In this document: one piece after another, positions 15,836 through 21,904 of the stretch
Layout: each line of letters begins with the position of its first letter
How positions within the stretch are numbered: position 1 is the stretch's first letter
Assembly: GCA_900770635.1 (NCBI GenBank)
Contig: CAAGLB010000062.1
Span: 1-21,904 of the forward strand
Length of the DNA: 21,904 nt
Source: an uncultured Alistipes sp.
GTDB taxonomy: Bacteria; Bacteroidota; Bacteroidia; Bacteroidales; Rikenellaceae
Reading direction: 5' to 3'
Position numbers and translations under genes: made by a program
The notes under the pieces: generated by a model
Told to the model about the DNA's origin: nothing
Seen by the model: the letters and a program-made list of their open reading frames with translations, nothing else
The model's database searches: none

Positions 15836-17014
15836 ATGAAAATTAAGTATTTATTGATTTTGGCTCTCTCGTTCACGCTTAGCTTTGCGTTGGCTTCGTG
15901 TGGCACGACACAGAAGAAGAACAAGGATGCACAGAACGACCAGACCGAGGAGTTCTGGGATGAGGAGTTTGATGGCGAGGAGTTTGGCGATGAGGGTGGT
16001 GACCTCACTGAGGAGGAGCTTGCTGCTGGCGAGGCTGCTGGCGAGATTGTTCTCAATGGCGATCCTAACAAGGCTGACTACATCGTTATCTCAAAGGAGT
16101 CTATGACTCTTAACCTCTACGACACTGATGGCGGTCTTATCTTCAGTTTCCCTGTTGCCGTTGGTAAGGCGCCAGGTAACAAGAAGGAGGTTGGTGATAT
16201 GAAGACCCCTGAGGGTGAGTTTACAGTCTCTATGATTCAGGATTCTTCTAGTTGGAAGCACGATTTTGACGATGGCAAGGGCGAGATTGCTGGCTGCTAT
16301 GGCAACTGGTTTATTCGCCTCAAAACCCCTCCACACACAGGCATCGGTATTCATGGTACTCACGATCCTAACTCTATCGGCACACGTGCTACTGAGGGTT
16401 GTATTCGTCTTCACAATGCCGACCTCGACAAGCTCAAGCCACTCGTTAAGGTTGGCATGAAGGTTACCATCGAGAGCTCGTTCAAGGATATGGAGGCTGA
16501 CGGCCGTGCCGAGGAGAATGGCGTAAACAAGCAGACTTTTGCTGACGATCCTGCTGACAGCGACGATGGCGATGGTAACCTCTTCGAGGATTTCGAGAAG
16601 AATAAGGAGGAGCTCAACAGTGTAGATCCTTCAAAGGTTACTAAGTCAGAGTATTTCGAGGACCACACTATTGTTGAGGGCGACACATTTAGCAAGTTGG
16701 CTAAGCAGTACGAGACAACAACTCAGACTATTCAGGATCTTAACCCTGGTGTTGATCCTGCTAAGCTTCAGATCGGCCAGAAGATCCGTGTTAAGGGCAC
16801 ATCACCTCTTGTAAAGGCGGAGAAGGCGGCTGAGCCTAAGAAGGAGGAGGTTGTTGTAGCTGCTGGCGAGGAGGTTTACCACACCATCGAGTCTGGTGAT
16901 ACATTTGGCCACCTTGCTGTTAAGTACGAGACTTCATCTAAGAAGATTCAGGAGCTTAACCCTGACCTCGATCCTACTAAGTTGCAGCTTGGTCAGAAGG
17001 TTCGTGTGAAGTAA
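15836..17014 (+). CDS. L,D-transpeptidase (YkuD) lipoprotein with two C-terminal LysM domains
   Basis: I start at ATG 15836 (MKIKYLLILALSFTLSFALA), because this gives a lipoprotein signal with Cys22 (LASC); an in-frame ATG at 15791 adds 15 residues that spoil it. The protein has 392 residues. After a strongly acidic linker (about 35-65, many Glu and Asp) comes the YkuD domain, from DYIVISKESMTLNLYDTDGG to about residue 210. Its catalytic motif is GIHGTHDP (His173) and TEGCIRLHNAD (nucleophile Cys189). LysM domains follow at about 267-315 (HTIVEGDTFSKLAKQYETTT) and 345-392 (HTIESGDTFGHLAVKYETSS). It should make or edit 3-3 cross-links, or attach proteins to peptidoglycan, while held on it by LysM. 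A terminator follows it, so it closes the glgB operon. Confidence 0.92.
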   Translation: MKIKYLLILALSFTLSFALASCGTTQKKNKDAQNDQTEEFWDEEFDGEEFGDEGGDLTEEELAAGEAAGEIVLNGDPNKADYIVISKESMTLNLYDTDGGLIFSFPVAVGKAPGNKKEVGDMKTPEGEFTVSMIQDSSSWKHDFDDGKGEIAGCYGNWFIRLKTPPHTGIGIHGTHDPNSIGTRATEGCIRLHNADLDKLKPLVKVGMKVTIESSFKDMEADGRAEENGVNKQTFADDPADSDDGDGNLFEDFEKNKEELNSVDPSKVTKSEYFEDHTIVEGDTFSKLAKQYETTTQTIQDLNPGVDPAKLQIGQKIRVKGTSPLVKAEKAAEPKKEEVVVAAGEEVYHTIESGDTFGHLAVKYETSSKKIQELNPDLDPTKLQLGQKVRVK

Positions 17015-17062
17015 TCACTCTGTAGGTGTGCGGTAGGCTGCTGCCGTATGCCAATATAATGG

Positions 17063-17103
17063 GGATGGACTGTGCTATGGTGCAGTCCATCCTCTTGTTT
17101 TTT
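17063..17103 (+). terminator. Terminator of the glgB operon
   Basis: A perfect 10-base stem GGATGGACTG (17063-17072) with CAGTCCATCC (17083-17092) is followed by a T-rich tract, TCTTGTTTTTT, to 17103. It lies about 50 bases after the L,D-transpeptidase stop. Confidence 0.8.
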
Positions 17104-17210
17104 GCTGTGTGCTAATCACTTTTGTCGTTTCAAAAGAACCATTCATCAATATTTTTTGTCTGCTCATCATAAAAATCTGCCGTGATAGTATCTTCTTAAC
17201 AAAAAGTTTG

Positions 17211-17218
17211 TACCTTTG
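17211..17218 (+). promoter_or_regulatory. -7 element of the small peptide / SusE-F-like unit
   Basis: TACCTTTG matches TAnnTTTG and is directly preceded by AAAAAGTTTG; no TTTG sits at the usual 19-21 bases. The leader of about 60 bases contains the repeated TATGCGC motif (TATGCGCACGTATGCGCG near 17227-17244). Confidence 0.55.
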
Positions 17219-17282
17219 TATATTCGTATGCGCACGTATGCGCGTGTAGAATGGGGCAAACAATAAACTAAATATATCCAAT

Positions 17283-17435
17283 ATGAAAACCTTAAAGAAT
17301 GCGAACCCTCTTCGTTATGATGCTCCCGATATGGAGGTCGTAGAGATTAATGTCGAGCGAGGCTTTGAGCTCTCTGGCGACGGCTTTGGCTTGGGCGATG
17401 GCACAAGTTATGATGAGGAAGATGTTAACTGGTAA
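17283..17435 (+). CDS. 50-residue Gly/Asp-rich peptide of unknown function
   Basis: A 50-codon frame from ATG 17283 to TAA 17433-17435. It begins MKTLKNANPLRYDAPDMEVV, continues EINVERGFELSG, then a Gly/Asp tail DGFGLGDGTSYDEEDVNW. It has no Cys, no signal peptide and no membrane segment, and its C-terminal half is acidic. The pattern (Lys-rich start, Tyr-x-x-Pro-x-x-Glu-Val, a Ser-Gly-x-Gly turn, an acidic end with terminal Trp) resembles many short uncharacterised Bacteroidales proteins that I remember being encoded just before surface lipoproteins; that is memory, not a search. It has its own -7 element and ends 29 bases before the SusE/F-like gene, so both are probably on one transcript. 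Possibilities include a peptide precursor (RiPP-like), a small export or assembly partner of the lipoprotein, or a regulatory peptide. No maturation enzyme is nearby. Confidence 0.7.
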   Translation: MKTLKNANPLRYDAPDMEVVEINVERGFELSGDGFGLGDGTSYDEEDVNW

Positions 17436-17464
17436 CCCAATGTTTAACCAAAAAAGCAAAGACG

Positions 17465-19600
17465 ATGAAAAAGTTTTGGAATTTGATGCTTGCTGCAATG
17501 GTTATCTTTGGTGCAGTGGCATGTAACGACGTTACCGTAGAGATTATTACCCCTGAGCCACCACAACTCGGTGTGTCGTTTGATGCAGCCATCGACATGG
17601 GTGCTGACGAGACACGTACCGACGTGGTCTATAACGAGGGTACAGGTAAGTGGGATACAGTGTGGACCGGCAAAGAGACATTGACCGTTGTGTCGGACTC
17701 GGCTGCCTACGACTTTGTGAACAGCGCAGAGAATAAGAACCACTTTGTCTGCACTGATGATAATGCTAAGAATTTGATTGGTCAGAACGTTACAATCAAG
17801 CTAACTCACGATGCTGCTTACAACACGTTGAACAGTAAGGCTGGCAAGGCTGGTGGTCATATCGAGGTTGCTGTCGAGTCGTTCGATCCAGCTCAGAGCA
17901 TTAGCCTTCAGGTAGAGAGTGCTTTCTTGCGCTACTCATCTGATTTTGAGGTTACTCTCGACGCCTCAGCCAATATCTTCAACTATGATGGCCAGGAGCG
18001 TGATACCATCACACTCCCTGCGGGCGACGATGTGTGGGTGGCTATCAACACAGCGAGCGATGTTGTGTTGAGCTACTCGATAAATGGTACACTATGCAAG
18101 GAGAAGACGTTGAACCTCGAGGCTAAGAAGATCTACAACCTCGGCGAGCTTGGCTTGCCATACGAGGTGTCGGCAGTTTGGGGCATTGCTGGTGCATTCA
18201 ACGGTTGGACTGCTGGTACTCCAGAGCCTATGTATGTGGTAGGCGATGCACTCGTGGCTTATAACCTTACAAAGCTTAACGAGGGCTTTAAGTTCGTTAA
18301 GAACAAGGGCTGGGATGGCGCTAAGGGTGCTACGACTCAGACTGTGACAAGTGGCGAGTGGTTGTACTCTGGCGAGAACGACATCAAGACTGCTGATGCA
18401 GCTGCTTATGATGTATATTTCGTTCCTGCACGCTCTATGTACTGCATCGTGGCTGCTGGCAGCGCAGTTCCTGAGCTCCCTGTGGTTGAGCCTATCGTGT
18501 GGTCGTTGGCTGGCTCGTTCAACAACTGGGGCGACACTCTTATGACAGCTACCGACATAGCTAACCTCTTCGTGGCCAAAGCTGTAGAACTCAAGTCGGG
18601 TGACGAGATCAAGGTTAAGGACTCAAAGACATGGGATACAAGCTATGGTGGCGGTATCAGCAATCTTGAGGCTAACAAGTGGATGAAGGCTTACTCAAAT
18701 GGTGCAAATGTCGTTGTTGCTAAGAGCGGCTCTTACGACGTATATTTCGAGTATGCTGAGGGTGCTGAGTATAGCAAGCTCTATTTTGTAGATGCTGATG
18801 CTGACTACACTACTGCTACTGAGCAGACTGCAAATGGTACTCTTGTTCCAGATGGTGGCGATGAGCCTGGGCAGCCAGAGGAGGTAACTCCAGGCCAAAA
18901 TTCTGAGTGGGCTCTTGTTGGTGCATTTAGCTCATGGGCCGATAAGACCATGCTCACAACTACCGATGCTAATGTCGTTGTTTTGGAGAATGTTGAAATG
19001 AAGGCTGCTGAGGGCTTCCTCGTACGTAAGCCATCAACTGAATGGGCAGATAAGTATGGTGCAGGTAATGTGAACTACATCAAGGCTAACCACTATATCA
19101 CAACAGTTAAGGATGGTGCTGATATGTGTCTTGAGGCTGATGGCACATACGACATCTACTTCAATATCTCTACCAAGGCTCTATATGTTATGGTAGCTGG
19201 TACTGACTACACTACTGCTACTGAGCAGACTGTAAATGGTGAGGAGCCTAAGCAGGAGGAGCCAGAGGTAACAGAAAAGGTTGTCTACCTTAAGCCTAAC
19301 AGCAACTGGACTCAGTCGAATGCTCGTTTCGCTGCTTACTTCTGGGGTGGCACAATAGGCGAGAAGTGGGTGAGCATGACAGCTGTTGGCGATGGCACTT
19401 ACGAGGCACACATCCCTGAGGGTTACGACTACGGCTGCAACATCATCTTCTGCCGTATGAACCCATCAACAACTGCTAATAACTGGAATAACAAGTGGAA
19501 CCAGACCTCTGACCTTAAGACACCAACCGACGGTAAGAACCTCTATACCGTTAAGGCTGGCACTTGGGATAAGGGCGGTGGTACTTGGAGCGTCAAGTAG
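17465..19600 (+). CDS. SusE/SusF-like outer-membrane starch-binding lipoprotein with repeated modules
   Basis: A 711-residue lipoprotein: signal MKKFWNLMLAAMVIFGAVAC with Cys20. Residues ~30-235 form a beta-rich domain with an ETRTD sequence. Three related starch-binding-type modules follow, starting near residues 239 (VWGIAGAFNGW), 346 (VWSLAGSFNNWGD) and 482 (EWALVGAFSSWAD), each with aromatic residues and a closing YDVYF or YDIYF strand. The last ~105 residues (YLKPNSNWTQSNARFAAYFW onward, with MNPSTTANNWNNKWNQT) look like a CBM26-type starch-binding module. Modules two and three share the linker DYTTATEQT(A/V)NG. It should bind alpha-glucans at the cell surface without hydrolysing them. 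No SusC/SusD pair is present, so it is either an orphan or works with a Sus system elsewhere. It is preceded by the 50-residue peptide gene and followed by a strong terminator. Confidence 0.82.
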   Translation: MKKFWNLMLAAMVIFGAVACNDVTVEIITPEPPQLGVSFDAAIDMGADETRTDVVYNEGTGKWDTVWTGKETLTVVSDSAAYDFVNSAENKNHFVCTDDNAKNLIGQNVTIKLTHDAAYNTLNSKAGKAGGHIEVAVESFDPAQSISLQVESAFLRYSSDFEVTLDASANIFNYDGQERDTITLPAGDDVWVAINTASDVVLSYSINGTLCKEKTLNLEAKKIYNLGELGLPYEVSAVWGIAGAFNGWTAGTPEPMYVVGDALVAYNLTKLNEGFKFVKNKGWDGAKGATTQTVTSGEWLYSGENDIKTADAAAYDVYFVPARSMYCIVAAGSAVPELPVVEPIVWSLAGSFNNWGDTLMTATDIANLFVAKAVELKSGDEIKVKDSKTWDTSYGGGISNLEANKWMKAYSNGANVVVAKSGSYDVYFEYAEGAEYSKLYFVDADADYTTATEQTANGTLVPDGGDEPGQPEEVTPGQNSEWALVGAFSSWADKTMLTTTDANVVVLENVEMKAAEGFLVRKPSTEWADKYGAGNVNYIKANHYITTVKDGADMCLEADGTYDIYFNISTKALYVMVAGTDYTTATEQTVNGEEPKQEEPEVTEKVVYLKPNSNWTQSNARFAAYFWGGTIGEKWVSMTAVGDGTYEAHIPEGYDYGCNIIFCRMNPSTTANNWNNKWNQTSDLKTPTDGKNLYTVKAGTWDKGGGTWSVK
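18801..19240 (+). repeat. Near-identical 38-base direct repeat inside the SusE/F-like gene
   Basis: The segment at 18801-18838 recurs at 19203-19240 with one substitution (gactgCaaatgg against gactgTaaatgg). The spacing of 402 bases, 134 codons, is about one starch-binding module. It encodes the linker DYTTATEQT(A/V)NG. Confidence 0.85.
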
Positions 19601-19621
19601 TAGATTGCTATATACACATGT

Positions 19622-19659
19622 GAGTGCCCGATGCTTTTGCATCGGGCACTCTTTTTTTT
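19622..19659 (+). terminator. Strong terminator of the peptide/SusE-F unit
   Basis: A perfect 13-base stem, GAGTGCCCGATGC (19622-19634) with GCATCGGGCACTC (19639-19651), has a TTTT loop and is followed by eight T (19652-19659). It lies about 20 bases beyond the stop codon. Confidence 0.9.
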
Positions 19660-19926
19660 CTGCACCTATCTTGTGAGTGGAGAGTAGAACTACTCAATGT
19701 TTGTCGTAAAGCGCGGTGTCGAGTATTATGTTCTATAATTTTTTACCGAAAATAATGTATGTACTTGATAATCCGCTAATTAGGTGTGTTTTCTGAGTCG
19801 TGTCAACCCCGTATTCGTAACTCGCTGATTATCAGCACTATGAAAAATCTCCAAAAATCAACTTTTCAACCATTTGATTATCAGCGTGTTAGGGGTAGGC
19901 TTGCTGAAAAACTAAGGGCCTAAAAA
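19660..19926. repeat. Gene-free region with repeated GATTATCAGC dyads
   Basis: No convincing gene lies here. GCTGATTATCAGC (19824-19836) is a perfect dyad around one base; GATTATCAGC recurs at 19876-19885, and a degenerate copy, TTGATAATCCGCTAATTAGG, starts near 19761 and resembles TTGATTATCAGCGTGTTAGG at 19875. A 27-codon frame (19840-19923, MKNLQKSTFQPFDYQRVRGR...) lies between them without a promoter at the right place. Confidence 0.5.
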
Positions 19927-19959
19927 TTTGGTTTTGACTCTAATACGATAGTAATTTTG
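19927..19959 (+). promoter_or_regulatory. Promoter of the outer-membrane beta-barrel gene
   Basis: TAATTTTG (19952-19959) is the -7 element and TTTG (19927-19930) the -33 element, 21 bases apart. The predicted leader is about 55 bases to ATG 20023. Confidence 0.6.
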
Positions 19960-20022
19960 CACTACGCAAAGCTGAAAAATATAAATCATAAGTACATATT
20001 AACAAAAATTTCACCCACAACT

Positions 20023-20592
20023 ATGAAACGAGTAATTATTATTATGGTAGCTATGGCTACTATGTTTACTACCCCTGTTGTAGCGCAGAACAGCAACGTG
20101 AAGTATCAAAGCGAGGTCTTTGTGTCAGGCGGTGCAGCTATTGGCGACATGTATATTAAGTTGGGGGATATGACCAATGATGGCACGAAAATGACGTATA
20201 GCCTCTCGGTGCAGACTATCCAGGGTGCTAAATTTGGTGATTATTTCTCAGCAGGTATTGGCCTTGGCTTAGACTTCTTGGCTGGTCCCGCCGATGATTT
20301 AGATTTGTTTGCAATGCTTATTCCCGTTTACGCAGATTTTAAATTTTGGATTCCAACGAATGGCAGAATTACTCCATATCTTACGGCTGAGGCTGGAGGC
20401 TCGTTTAACATCCTCCCTTCTACTATCCGTCCTCTTTATGGCGGTGGCGTTGGTATTAAGCTAAACGATCGCTTTGCTATGTCATTGAACTACGTGAATG
20501 ATGGCTATAGAATGCCTACGATAGGTGCTGAGAAGATAGATTATAGTTACAACGAGCATAAGCTTCAGTTGCGATTTAGCTGGATATTCTAA
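20023..20592 (+). CDS. Small outer-membrane beta-barrel protein
   Basis: I start at ATG 20023 (MKRVIIIMVAMATMFTTPVV), giving 189 residues and a clean signal peptide ending VVA-QN; the frame extends upstream to a TTG that overlaps the -7 element and is rejected. The mature part alternates hydrophobic and polar residues as in beta-barrels (YFSAGIGLGLDFL, LIPVYADFKFWIP, RPLYGGGVGIKL, FAMSLNYVND) and ends in Phe after LQLRFSWIF, the usual outer-membrane sorting end. It resembles the porin-like OMP families common in Bacteroidales. Ligand and role are unknown. It is monocistronic and converges on tnaA. Confidence 0.75.
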   Translation: MKRVIIIMVAMATMFTTPVVAQNSNVKYQSEVFVSGGAAIGDMYIKLGDMTNDGTKMTYSLSVQTIQGAKFGDYFSAGIGLGLDFLAGPADDLDLFAMLIPVYADFKFWIPTNGRITPYLTAEAGGSFNILPSTIRPLYGGGVGIKLNDRFAMSLNYVNDGYRMPTIGAEKIDYSYNEHKLQLRFSWIF

Positions 20593-20725
20593 CTTGCTCC
20601 AGCATAATTTATCGATAGAAGGGGTTAGATTTTGACATGTCACAAAAGTAAAACCCACTTGGAAGAAGAAGGGTAACTAAATTTTTGATTTTAGAGGAGT
20701 AGATTTGTTCTATCGCAACAAAAAA

Positions 20726-20763
20726 ATATCGTGGGATAGTACTTAGCGTACAGCCCACGATAT
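20726..20763. terminator. Long hairpin with A-run before and T-run after (bidirectional)
   Basis: Outer stem ATATCGTGGG (20726-20735) with CCCACGATAT (20754-20763), inner stem GTAC/GTAC, loop TTAGC. The flanks are seven A and four T. It could stop the beta-barrel transcript on the plus strand and back up the tnaA terminator on the minus strand. Confidence 0.55.
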
Positions 20764-20789
20764 TTTGGTTGGGATAGGACAAAGATGCC

Positions 20790-20816
20790 CTAATCCAAGG
20801 GTGTATTTTGGATTAG
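20790..20816. other. Perfect 9-base inverted repeat
   Basis: CTAATCCAA (20790-20798) pairs with TTGGATTAG (20808-20816) around a nine-base loop. No T-tract follows on either strand, so a terminator role is not supported. Confidence 0.4.
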
Positions 20817-20845
20817 AAGGCAGTAGATACAACGCTCGGCAAAAA

Positions 20846-20888
20846 TCCCGACGATGGGCTGTACTTGGCGTACTGCTCATTGTCGGGA
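20846..20888 (-). terminator. tnaA terminator, 19-base stem
   Basis: The left arm (20846-20864, TCCCGACGATGGGCTGTAC) pairs with the right arm (20870-20888) over 19 positions with a few G-U pairs and one mismatch; the loop is TTGGC. Five A precede it (five T on the minus strand) and five T follow. It starts 42 bases after the tnaA stop. Its inner part resembles that of the hairpin at 20726. Confidence 0.75.
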
Positions 20889-20930
20889 CTTTTTGTTAGC
20901 GGCAGTAGATATCTGCCTTATAATTCAAAA

Positions 20931-21904
20931 TTAAAGACGCTCGAGCTTAACAGTAAAGTGACGCATCAACTCAGTCTCCCATACGATCTTCACACCACGT
21001 GTGATCTCGTTACGACGGTCGTAAACGTTCTTCAATGCAGCTGCGATAACGTCCATGTGGTTGTTAGTGTATGAACGACGAGCGATGCACAAACGAAGAA
21101 GATCAAGACCACCAAAGCGGTTCTCACGTGTTACAGGATCACGGTCAGCAAGGATGTAACCGATCTCGCAACCACGAACACCTGCCTCCAAGTAGAGCTC
21201 GATAGCAAGAGTCTGTGCTGGGAACTCCTCCTTAGGGATGTTAGAAAGAACCTTGTCAGCGTCAACGAACAAAGCGTGACCACCTACAGGACGCTGGTAA
21301 GGAATGCCATACTCGTCGAGCTTAGCAGCGAGGTACTGAACCTGCTTGATACGTGTCTCGATAGTCTCGAGCTCAGTGTTCTCGTCAAGACCTACAGCCA
21401 AAGCAGCCATATCACGACCGTTCATACCACCGTATGTCAAGAAGCCCTCGAATGGGATGCAGAAACGCTTAGCACCCTCGTACCAGTCCTCGTGACGTGT
21501 AGCGATGAAACCACCCATGTTTACAAGACCGTCCTTCTTTGATGACATAGTCATACCGTCAGCATAAGAGAACATCTCCTTGCAAATCTCCTTGATAGTC
21601 TTATCTGCGTAGCCCTCCTCACGAGTCTTGATGAAGTAAGCGTTCTCAACGAAACGTGCTGAGTCGAATACTACACGCTTGCCATACTTGTCAGCGATAG
21701 CACGTACGTCACGCAAGTTCTTCATTGATACAGGCTGACCACCTGCTGTGTTGTTAGTAACAGTAACGATGATGAAAGGAATCTTCTCAGCGTTCTCAGT
21801 CAAAGCCTTCTCCAACTTAGCGCAGTCTACCTCACCCTTGAAAGGAATCTCGAGCTGAGTATCCTTAGCTGCGTCGATAGTGCAGTCCAAAGCTACTGCC
21901 TTAC
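20931..21904 (-). CDS. tnaA: Tryptophanase (L-tryptophan indole-lyase), N-terminus cut by window edge
   Basis: The open frame runs from the right edge to the stop at 20931; about 324 residues are present and roughly the first 135-140 of the usual ~460-470 are missing. It splits tryptophan into indole, pyruvate and ammonia with PLP in the cytoplasm. Fold-type I features visible: VTNNTAGGQPVSM, VVFDSARFVENAYFIK with the cofactor-ring Asp, and MTMSSKKDG, whose second Lys (codon 21534-21536) should bind PLP. The related enzyme is tyrosine phenol-lyase. Here the sequences GVRGCEIG (no Arg as in the GVRSMERG of that enzyme) and RHFTVKLERL (His as in E. coli TnaA His463) favour tryptophanase. Its promoter and any leader peptide lie outside the window. 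A strong hairpin terminator follows. Confidence 0.92.
   Translation of the reverse strand, partial: KAVALDCTIDAAKDTQLEIPFKGEVDCAKLEKALTENAEKIPFIIVTVTNNTAGGQPVSMKNLRDVRAIADKYGKRVVFDSARFVENAYFIKTREEGYADKTIKEICKEMFSYADGMTMSSKKDGLVNMGGFIATRHEDWYEGAKRFCIPFEGFLTYGGMNGRDMAALAVGLDENTELETIETRIKQVQYLAAKLDEYGIPYQRPVGGHALFVDADKVLSNIPKEEFPAQTLAIELYLEAGVRGCEIGYILADRDPVTRENRFGGLDLLRLCIARRSYTNNHMDVIAAALKNVYDRRNEITRGVKIVWETELMRHFTVKLERL

Larger units (their letters stand above)
20696..20910 (-). repeat. Repeated ATCTACTGCC motif in the tnaA 3' region
   Basis: Read on the minus strand, ATCTACTGCC occurs at 20901-20910 and 20819-20828, and ATCTACTCC at 20696-20704. Each copy lies ahead of a hairpin: 20846-20888 after the first, 20790-20816 and 20726-20763 after the second. 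The gene-free gap 20593-20930 is otherwise unremarkable. Confidence 0.5.

Noticed and set aside
19840..19923. 27-codon frame starting MKNLQKSTFQPF
   Set aside because: It lies upstream of the beta-barrel promoter and downstream of a terminator, without a -7 element of its own; it is more likely part of the repeated DNA. Kept only as a note.
20593..20930. CRISPR array or invertible segment suggested by repeated motifs behind tnaA
   Set aside because: Repeat units are short, unequally spaced and associated with hairpins; there are no regular spacers, cas genes, recombinase gene or matching inverted repeats flanking a promoter.
20931..21904. Tyrosine phenol-lyase instead of tryptophanase
   Set aside because: The Arg found in that enzyme's GVRSMERG motif is missing (here GVRGCEIG), and the RHFT ending matches tryptophanase.

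Overview
The window looks like the chromosome of a gut-type Bacteroidales bacterium. The support is repeated Bacteroidetes-style promoters (-7 TAnnTTTG, in several cases with TTTG 19-21 bases upstream), many lipoproteins with a Cys lipobox, an RND/MFP/TolC tripartite pump, a SusE/SusF-like starch-binding lipoprotein, a fimbrillin-like lipoprotein and A/T-rich translation starts without strong Shine-Dalgarno sites. Genus cannot be fixed from sequence alone. I see no rRNA, tRNA, CRISPR array, transposase or phage genes, and nearly all the coding content is familiar.

Layout. (1) 1-558, minus: 5' part of a surface lipoprotein, behind a ~300-base leader holding an 11-C tract. (2) 7833-1034, minus: an operon in the order TetR regulator, TolC, membrane-fusion lipoprotein, RND permease, PII-like protein, with a consensus promoter before tetR. 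(3) 7998-9842 and 10212-11747, minus: two paralogous POT/PTR2 oligopeptide transporters, each with its own promoter and terminator. (4) 11865-17014, plus: a probable operon divergent from the second transporter, made of glycogen branching enzyme (glgB), a zinc-ribbon/one-TM protein, a lipoprotein with the same ectodomain, and an L,D-transpeptidase lipoprotein with two LysM domains; a strong terminator follows. (5) 17211-19659, plus: a two-gene unit of a 50-residue Gly/Asp-rich peptide and a SusE/F-like lipoprotein with repeated starch-binding-type modules. (6) 20023-20592, plus: a small outer-membrane beta-barrel. (7) 20593-20930: convergent intergenic region with long hairpins and a repeated 10-mer. 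(8) 20931-21904, minus: 3' part of tryptophanase (tnaA).

How the genes fit together. The peptide transporters and tryptophanase fit amino-acid and peptide use; glgB and the SusE/F-like protein both concern alpha-glucans (storage and surface binding) but are separated by a terminator. The tetR-led efflux operon is self-contained and ends with a PII-like protein that may regulate the pump. The least-explained items are the 50-residue peptide gene, the paired proteins that carry one ectodomain on two different membrane anchors between glgB and a peptidoglycan enzyme, the PII-like pump partner, and the repeat/hairpin cluster behind tnaA. None of these amounts to a proven new system.
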